From an uncultured Eubacteriales bacterium (GTDB taxonomy: Bacteria > Bacillota > Clostridia > Oscillospirales > CAG-272), in assembly GCA_934467415.1 (NCBI GenBank), contig CAKSLQ010000005.1, positions 124,001 to 188,000 on the forward strand: a DNA stretch of 64,000 bases, in the 5' to 3' direction. Below the pieces are notes generated by a model. It saw nothing but the letters and a program-made list of their open reading frames with translations. It was not told the DNA's origin and ran no database searches. The first letter of the stretch is position 1, and the number at the start of each line of letters is the position of its first letter. Shown here piece by piece: positions 58,781 through 64,000 of this stretch. Position numbers and translations under genes: made by a program.

Positions 58781-58833
58781 ACAAACAGAATAAATTTGTT
58801 GGGTAAAACCCGATTTTCAAAGGAGCATGCACC

Positions 58834-60684
58834 ATGCCGAAGACGAAGCAGAAGGAGAAAAAGCAAAAGCAAAAGCCGTTTGCCGTGCTGAAAAACACGG
58901 GCTTTGCGCTTGGGATGATTCACCGCGCCGCGCCCGGCTTTTTGCTCGTGTCCGGGCTTGCCAACGCGGCAAACGGCTTTCGCAATGCCCTGACCAATGT
59001 GATTCTCCTGCGCTATGCGGTCAATGCCGCACAGACCGGCACGCCGTTTTCGGAGATTCTCACCGTGGTGCTTGCCTGCTTCGTTTTGCACCTCGCACTC
59101 AGCCAGATCGTCAATTTCTATTCGCCGTGGAACAACACCTCGCCGTACTATGAGCGCAACGCGCTGAAGGTGCGCGCCTATGTCGAGCGGACGCTGATGG
59201 AAAAGGCGCGCAGTGTGGACCTCGCCGCCTACGAGGACCCCGAGGCGTACAACGCCTATTTCAAGGCGCGGGACGGCTCTGCCGATTATATTTTCAATGT
59301 GTACCGCACCTTTGTCCGGTTCAGCTTCCGCGTGGTCGACCTCGGCGTGTCGGCGGCAGTGCTTGTCGCCATCGACCCGTGGCTGTCGTTGTTTATGGTG
59401 TTGCCGATTGTCGGCTCGCTGTTGTACACGCGCGCGGATCGCATCATCTACGAGGCAAACATGGAGAAAAAGCCGCATCGCCGTGCGCAGGAATATGCGG
59501 GGCGCACCTTTTATCTCGCCGACTATGCCAAGGAGATGCGCACCGGCGGCTTTGCCGAACTGATGAAGACCCGGTTTCGGGCGGCGGCGGATGCGCAGGT
59601 TTCCATCATCCGGCACTATGCGCCGCGCATATTTGTGCCGATGATGATTGCAGACCTTTTGCAGGTGGTGTTTCTGCCGATGGGCGCGACGGCGTATGCC
59701 GTCTGGCAGGCGCTCGGCACGGGCAGAATTCTCTACGGTGACTGTCTGGTCATCATCAATTCCATCACCGATGTCACCTTCGGCATTGTTGACCTTGCAG
59801 ACAACTTTACCGAGCTTGCGGACAACGCGCGCTATCTGCAGAACATCCGCGACTTTCTTGCGATGTCGGTGCAGATCACCGAGCGCGCTGACGCACTGCC
59901 CATGCGGCGCGGCGACCTCGAATTCCGCAATGTGACCTTTACCTATCCCGGCGCGGCAAAGCCGACGATCCAAAACCTGTCCTTCACCCTTGCCGACGGC
60001 GAGAAGCTTGCGCTGGTCGGGCAGAACGGCGCGGGCAAAACCACGATTGCCAAGCTGGCGCTGCGCCTCTATGACCCGGATAGCGGCGAGATTCTCTACG
60101 GCGGCGTGAACATCAAGGACTTGCGGCTTGCCGATTACCGTGCCGCCTTTGCCGTGGTATTTCAGGATTTCAAAAACTTTGCGGTCAGCGTGGCGGAAAA
60201 TGTGCTCCTGCATCCCGAGGCGCCGGGCGAGCGCGAAACCGTGCTTGCCGCGCTTGAAAAATCCGGCTTTTCCGAAAAGCTGCAGCGCCTGCCGGATGGC
60301 GCGGACACCCGCCTGACGCGCGAATTTGACGAGCAGGGGGTCAACCTCTCGGGCGGCGAGGGGCAGAAGCTGTCGATCGCCCGCATCTATGCAAAGCAGG
60401 CGGACATCGCCATCCTCGACGAGCCGACCAGCGCGCTCGACCCGCTTGCCGAATACAAAATGTATGAAAACATGATGGATGCCTGCCGCGACCGCAGCGT
60501 GCTGTTCATCTCGCACCGCCTGTCCAGCGCGGTGCTTGCCGACCGTGTGCTGCTGCTCGAGGACGGCAGTGTCGCCGAGAGCGGGACACATGCGGCGCTG
60601 ATGGCAGCGGACGGCGCATACGCCGCGATGTTCCGCCTGCAAGCAGAAAAATACCGGGAAAGCGAGGACGCGTGCCATGGCTGA
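58834..60684 (+). CDS. ABC exporter, fused permease and ATP-binding protein, subunit 1
   Basis: 616 residues. The first about 25 residues are Lys-rich (KTKQKEKKQKQK), then an exporter-type membrane domain (about 35-330) and an ATPase domain. The ATPase has Walker A GQNGAGKTT, Q-loop VVFQDFKNF, signature LSGGEGQK, Walker B IAILDEPTSALDP and switch His in FISHRLSS. It shares these features with the next gene, which overlaps by 8 bases, so the two form a heterodimer. Both ATP sites look complete. The substrate is unknown. Confidence 0.93.
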   Translation: MPKTKQKEKKQKQKPFAVLKNTGFALGMIHRAAPGFLLVSGLANAANGFRNALTNVILLRYAVNAAQTGTPFSEILTVVLACFVLHLALSQIVNFYSPWNNTSPYYERNALKVRAYVERTLMEKARSVDLAAYEDPEAYNAYFKARDGSADYIFNVYRTFVRFSFRVVDLGVSAAVLVAIDPWLSLFMVLPIVGSLLYTRADRIIYEANMEKKPHRRAQEYAGRTFYLADYAKEMRTGGFAELMKTRFRAAADAQVSIIRHYAPRIFVPMMIADLLQVVFLPMGATAYAVWQALGTGRILYGDCLVIINSITDVTFGIVDLADNFTELADNARYLQNIRDFLAMSVQITERADALPMRRGDLEFRNVTFTYPGAAKPTIQNLSFTLADGEKLALVGQNGAGKTTIAKLALRLYDPDSGEILYGGVNIKDLRLADYRAAFAVVFQDFKNFAVSVAENVLLHPEAPGERETVLAALEKSGFSEKLQRLPDGADTRLTREFDEQGVNLSGGEGQKLSIARIYAKQADIAILDEPTSALDPLAEYKMYENMMDACRDRSVLFISHRLSSAVLADRVLLLEDGSVAESGTHAALMAADGAYAAMFRLQAEKYRESEDACHG

Positions 60685-62473
60685 GACAAACGAAAAGAAA
60701 AAGCAGAAGCCGGCAAAGGTGCTTCGCAACACGGCGTGGCTGCTTGCCGCCGCATGGAAGATTGCGCCGCACTTTGTCGTCACCTTTTTTGTCTCCGCAC
60801 TGTCCAACGCCTTGTGGGGGATTCTCGACGCCTGGTATATCAAAGAGATTTTCAATCGGCTGGACGGCGGTGCGACGCTTGCCGAAGTCCTGCGGCTGAT
60901 CCTTGTCGTCGCTCTGCTGACTGCCTTGTTTGCATTTGTCAACCGCTTTGTTTGGTCGGTCACGTTTGAGCGGCAGCGGCTCATGCTCAGATGCGGATTG
61001 CAGCTGAAGCTGTTTGACCACGCGATCTCGCTCGACCTCGGCAAATACGAGATTCCCGAATTCTACAATGACTTCATCTGGTCGATAAACAGTGCGGACA
61101 ACACGGTGAACGCGGTGCTGAACACGCTCTGGCAGATGATCATGCGCCTGACAGGCGGCACAGCGATTTTGGTGATCCTGCTCGACCTCGACCTGCTCGT
61201 CGCCGCCGTTGTCCTGGCATCTGCCGGCATCGGTATTGTCTGCTCGGCGTATGTCAAAAAGCAGAATTACGAGTACGACATGGCGTGCCGCCGTGCGCGC
61301 CGCGTCTCCGACTATGTCTGCCGCGTGCACGACATGCCGGACTATGCCAAGGAACTGCGCATCAGCGAGGCGTCTACGGTGCTCGACAAGCTCTACGAGG
61401 AGAGCCTCGAGGAGCGGCGAAGCGTGATCGGCAAGTATAAGCGCCGCGCGGCGCTGTGCGGCATGATCTGGAACACCACCGGAGCGATCAAGGACAACGG
61501 ACTTCTCCTTTTGCTGCTTTATCAACTGCTCATCGCAAAGACATTGCCGCTCGGTGGCTTCGCCCTTGCCGTCACTGCCTCGTGGCGCGTCAGTTCGGCG
61601 CTGAAAACGCTGTTCAACGCCTTTACCGACCTGTCAAAGCAGAGCCTCTATATCGACAAGCTGCGCGTCTTTCTGGATACCGAGACCGCCGTGCCGAGCG
61701 GCGATAAGCAGCCGGGGGACTTCGAGAGCATTGAATTTTGCCATGTCGGCTTTGCCTATGCGGACGGCACGCCCGTGCTGCACGATGTTTCCTTCCGCAT
61801 CGACAAAGGGCGCAAAATCGCGCTCGTCGGCTACAACGGCGCGGGCAAAACCACGCTCATCAAGCTGCTCATGCGGTTTTACGACGTGACGGACGGTGCG
61901 ATCCTGTACAACGGCACCGACATCCGCGCCTATGACCTCGCCGCCTACCGCGCCAAAATTGCGGCAGTCTTTCAGGATTACAAAATCTTCGCCGCCACGG
62001 TGGCGGAGAACGTGGCGGGCGGCAGCTGCCCCGAGGAAGACCGTCCGCGCGTGACCGCCGCGCTGAACGAGGCGACCTTCGGCGACCGCCTTGCCAAACT
62101 GGACGACGGCATCGACACGCCGCTCACGCGCGAATTTGATGAGCGGGGCGTCAACCTCTCGGGCGGCGAGGCGCAGAAAATCGCCATCGCCCGCGCCTTC
62201 TTCCGCCGTGCCGCGGTCACGGTGATGGATGAACCCTCCGCCGCGCTCGACCCGGTTGCCGAATACGAACTCAACGCGCATATCCGCGAGACGCTCGAGG
62301 AGGACACGGTCATCTTCATTTCGCATCGCCTGTCCACCACGCGCGACGCGGACGAAATCTTCGTGCTGGACGGCGGCAGTGTCGCCGAACACGGCAGCCA
62401 CGCCGCGCTCATGCGCCGCGGCGGCATCTATGCCTCGCTGTTCAACTTGCAGGCAGAAAAGTACAGAACCTGA
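60677..62473 (+). CDS. ABC exporter, fused permease and ATP-binding protein, subunit 2
   Basis: 598 residues with a Lys-rich N-terminus (ETNEKKKQKPAK), a membrane domain (about 25-320) and an ATPase domain. It has Walker A GYNGAGKTT, Q-loop VFQDYKIF, signature LSGGEAQK, Walker B VTVMDEPSAALDP and His in FISHRLSTT. It pairs with subunit 1 (8-base overlap). Acyl or peptide export cannot be distinguished; no precursor peptide or modification gene lies nearby. A 20-bp-arm terminator follows. Confidence 0.93.
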   Translation: MAETNEKKKQKPAKVLRNTAWLLAAAWKIAPHFVVTFFVSALSNALWGILDAWYIKEIFNRLDGGATLAEVLRLILVVALLTALFAFVNRFVWSVTFERQRLMLRCGLQLKLFDHAISLDLGKYEIPEFYNDFIWSINSADNTVNAVLNTLWQMIMRLTGGTAILVILLDLDLLVAAVVLASAGIGIVCSAYVKKQNYEYDMACRRARRVSDYVCRVHDMPDYAKELRISEASTVLDKLYEESLEERRSVIGKYKRRAALCGMIWNTTGAIKDNGLLLLLLYQLLIAKTLPLGGFALAVTASWRVSSALKTLFNAFTDLSKQSLYIDKLRVFLDTETAVPSGDKQPGDFESIEFCHVGFAYADGTPVLHDVSFRIDKGRKIALVGYNGAGKTTLIKLLMRFYDVTDGAILYNGTDIRAYDLAAYRAKIAAVFQDYKIFAATVAENVAGGSCPEEDRPRVTAALNEATFGDRLAKLDDGIDTPLTREFDERGVNLSGGEAQKIAIARAFFRRAAVTVMDEPSAALDPVAEYELNAHIRETLEEDTVIFISHRLSTTRDADEIFVLDGGSVAEHGSHAALMRRGGIYASLFNLQAEKYRT

Positions 62474-62513
62474 AAACAGGGCTGTGAAAACCATGGTTTT
62501 CACAGCCCTGTTT
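62474..62513. terminator. Bidirectional terminator
   Basis: A perfect palindrome with 20-base arms (AAACAGGGCTGTGAAAACC and its complement) lies between the convergent ABC and cysK genes. Its GGGCTGTGAAAA core resembles the start of the 26-base repeat. Confidence 0.93.
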
Positions 62514-62531
62514 GATTTGTATAGTCGTTTT

Positions 62532-63467
62532 TCAATCCGCAAACAGCGGGGTAGAGAGATAGCGGTCGCCGGTGTCGGGGAAGAGCACCACGATGGTCTT
62601 GCCCTTGTTCTCGGGGCGCTTGGCAAGCTCAACGGCTGCATGTGCCGCGGCACCCGACGAAATGCCGACCAGCACGCCCTCCTTCTTGCCGATGCGCTTG
62701 CCTGTGGCAAACGCGTCCTCGTTGGCAACCGGGATGATCTCGTCGTAGACCTTCGTGTCCAGCACATCGGGCACAAAGCCCGCGCCGATGCCCTGAATCT
62801 TGTGCGCACCGGCAACGCCGGTGGAGAGCACGGCGGAGGTCGCGGGTTCAACCGCAACGACCTTGACGGCGGGGTTCTTCGACTTCAGATACCGGCCGAC
62901 GCCGGTGATCGTGCCGCCGGTGCCGACGCCTGCCACAAAGATGTCCACCTTGCCGTCGGTGTCGTCCCAGATTTCGGGGCCCGTGGTCGCAAAGTGCGCG
63001 GCCGGGTTTGCCGGGTTGACAAACTGGCCGGGGACAAAGCTGTTCGGGATCTCCTTGGAGAGCTCGTCGGCCTTGGCGATCGCGCCCTTCATGCCCTTTG
63101 CGCCCTCGGTCAGCACCAGTTCCGCGCCGTATGCTTTCATCAGCTGGCGGCGCTCCACCGACATGGTCTCGGGCATCACGATGATGATGCGGTAGCCGCG
63201 CGCCGCCGCCACCGAGGCAAGCCCGATGCCGGTGTTGCCGCTGGTCGGCTCGATGATGACCGAGCCGGGCTTCAGCAGTCCCTTCGCCTCGGCGTCGTCA
63301 ATCATCGCCTTGGCGATACGGTCTTTGACCGATCCGGCGGGGTTGAAGTATTCCAGCTTTGCCAGCACCTTCGCGCCGAGCGCGTCCTCTTTTTCGATGT
63401 GGGTGAGTTCCAAGAGCGGCGTCTTGCCGATCAGTTGGTCAGCGGATGTATAGATCTTTGCAGACAT
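62532..63467 (-). CDS. cysK: Cysteine synthase A (O-acetylserine sulfhydrylase)
   Basis: 311 residues. The PLP Lys48 is in FNPAGSVKDR and the substrate loop is EPTSGNTG; the cofactor phosphate loop GVGTGGTITG is near 175 and GISSGAA lies near 263. It joins O-acetylserine and sulfide to make cysteine. GGAGG lies 10 bases before the ATG. Expression appears governed by two matched palindromes over the promoter and the Rrf2-type regulator encoded just upstream. Confidence 0.96.
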   Translation of the reverse strand: MSAKIYTSADQLIGKTPLLELTHIEKEDALGAKVLAKLEYFNPAGSVKDRIAKAMIDDAEAKGLLKPGSVIIEPTSGNTGIGLASVAAARGYRIIIVMPETMSVERRQLMKAYGAELVLTEGAKGMKGAIAKADELSKEIPNSFVPGQFVNPANPAAHFATTGPEIWDDTDGKVDIFVAGVGTGGTITGVGRYLKSKNPAVKVVAVEPATSAVLSTGVAGAHKIQGIGAGFVPDVLDTKVYDEIIPVANEDAFATGKRIGKKEGVLVGISSGAAAHAAVELAKRPENKGKTIVVLFPDTGDRYLSTPLFAD

Positions 63468-63579
63468 GATAATGTTCCTCCGATATGTTCAAAAAGTTAA
63501 AATGTCAATGGGAATGCCGTCCGTGTGTGCCGTGCGGCTGCGTCAACATCGAAAATCATGGGTGCGCGTCATCGGCTTA

Positions 63580-63600
63580 AACCCACCTTTCTTGTAGGTT
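63580..63600. promoter_or_regulatory. cysK operator 2
   Basis: AACCCAC-N7-GTAGGTT, one mismatch from the operator 1 pattern. It sits downstream of the -10, centred about 41 bases from operator 1, roughly four helical turns. Confidence 0.6.
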
Positions 63601-63606
63601 GATACA

Positions 63607-63635
63607 ACTATAGCACCATAAACCTACTTTGTCAA
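63607..63635 (-). promoter_or_regulatory. Promoter of cysK
   Basis: Minus strand TTGACA (63630-63635), spacer 17, TATAGT (63607-63612). Confidence 0.85.
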
Positions 63636-63643
63636 TAGGTTTA
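63619..63643. promoter_or_regulatory. cysK operator 1
   Basis: Perfect 8-bp arms TAAACCTA / TAGGTTTA with a 9-base spacer, covering the -35 of the cysK promoter. A typical CymR/IscR-like palindrome. Confidence 0.7.
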
Positions 63644-63664
63644 ATCGAAATTTTTCAGAAAAAA

Positions 63665-64000
63665 TCAAATCTGATAGTCGCCGATGCGGGAGGTGTCATT
63701 GAGGTCGGCAAGCGTCACGCCGTCGAGGTAGTTTTCGATCAGCGCGTAGAGCTTCTCCCACAGCGGCAGCGTGCGGCATTCCACGGTGCGCGCACAGCCG
63801 TTCGGCTTGCAGTCGAGGCAGGTGACCGGCGCGAGCGAACCCTCCACCAGGCGCAGGATGCCGCCGATGGTGTAGTCCTTCGGGTCGCGGTTCAGCCGAT
63901 AGCCGCCGCCTTTGCCGCGCAGCGCGTCGATCGCGCCCGCCTTCGAGAGGACGACGAGGATGCTCTCGAGGTATTTTTCCGAGATCTCCTGCTTTTTTGC
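63665..64000 (-). CDS. Rrf2-family transcriptional regulator (CymR/IscR-like), C-terminal part
   Basis: The frame is open to the window end, so the start is missing; 111 codons plus stop are visible. The end of the winged helix (ISEKYLESILVVLSKAGAIDALRGKGGGYRL) and the dimer helix are clear. A Cys cluster, CLDCKPNGC...EC, is placed where IscR holds its Fe-S ligands, so it may sense iron-sulfur or cysteine status. It lies on the same strand directly upstream of cysK, whose promoter carries two palindromes suited to this family. Confidence 0.88.
   Translation of the reverse strand, partial: AKKQEISEKYLESILVVLSKAGAIDALRGKGGGYRLNRDPKDYTIGGILRLVEGSLAPVTCLDCKPNGCARTVECRTLPLWEKLYALIENYLDGVTLADLNDTSRIGDYQI

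Noticed and set aside
58834..62473. Bacteriocin or lantibiotic export locus
   Set aside because: The exporters lack a C39 peptidase domain, and there is no precursor peptide or modification enzyme between 57.6 and 62.5 kb.

Overview
This 64 kb window is chromosomal DNA from a GC-rich (visibly near 60% GC, not computed), spore-forming member of the Clostridia, most likely an uncultured gut Oscillospirales/Ruminococcaceae-type bacterium. Grounds: gpr and spoIIP sporulation genes, a T-box leader on pheST, the secG-rnr gene order, an IspH-ribosomal protein S1 fusion, dockerin-bearing secreted proteins, an Rrf2/cysK pair, and strong -35/-10 promoters with 16-17 bp spacers. No rRNA gene, intact tRNA, CRISPR array, prophage or plasmid backbone is visible. 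The only mobile element is one IS200-type insertion.

Layout. 1-3.5 kb (minus strand): holA start, a DUF1934 gene, rnr, secG. 3.7-6 kb (plus): GH43 glycosidase, aldose epimerase-like protein, YjbR-like protein. 6-9.7 kb: T-box leader and pheST. 9.8-10.7 kb (minus): YitT membrane protein. 10.9-18 kb (plus): alpha/beta hydrolase, then a packed RpiR - BaiN-like flavoprotein - Cmk/PlsC fusion - IspH/S1 fusion operon, then a small dockerin protein. 18-19.7 kb (minus): deoD plus a WYL regulator. 20-31.3 kb (plus): a nine-gene cluster with KDG kinase, KDPG aldolase, metallo-hydrolase, ROK regulator, SDR dehydrogenase, IlvD/Edd dehydratase, FAD-dependent reductase, FdrA and DUF1116. It is followed by the IS200 element and a minus-strand pantothenate kinase/HAD pair. 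33.8-37.7 kb: a self-cleaving S24 repressor divergent from a small membrane protein, then LysR divergent from flavodoxin and aldo/keto reductase. 37.8-39.9 kb (minus): gpr-spoIIP. 40-51.1 kb (plus): oligopeptide-binding lipoprotein, DUF4364, sigma factor, tRNA relic, zinc-ribbon protein, rlmB, a P-type-ATPase-like protein without its phosphorylation motif, a radical SAM pair and a CapA-like lipoprotein. 51.2-55.7 kb: two secreted leucine-rich-repeat proteins, one with an intact and one with an eroded dockerin. 55.8-58.7 kb (minus): AraC regulator, zinc-type dehydrogenase, a repeat-rich gap and a small anchored protein. 58.8-62.5 kb (plus): a two-gene ABC exporter. 62.5-64 kb (minus): cysK with two matched operator palindromes, and its Rrf2 regulator, cut by the window end.

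How the genes work together. The 20-31 kb cluster reads as a semi-phosphorylative Entner-Doudoroff-like route: sugar oxidation (SDR), possible lactone opening (metallo-hydrolase), dehydration (IlvD/Edd), then KDG kinase and KDPG aldolase giving pyruvate and glyceraldehyde-3-phosphate. It continues into a flavoprotein/FdrA/DUF1116 module. FdrA and DUF1116 are known from E. coli oxamate transcarbamylase, but the third subunit (DUF2877) and carbamate kinase are absent here. This is the best candidate for an undescribed pathway in the window.

Other notable items: an AT-rich internal promoter plus Shine-Dalgarno inside ispH, just before the S1 part; the divergent S24 repressor switch with a shared operator motif; the pseudo-P-type ATPase; the tandem cysK operators spaced about four helical turns apart; and dispersed intergenic palindromes.
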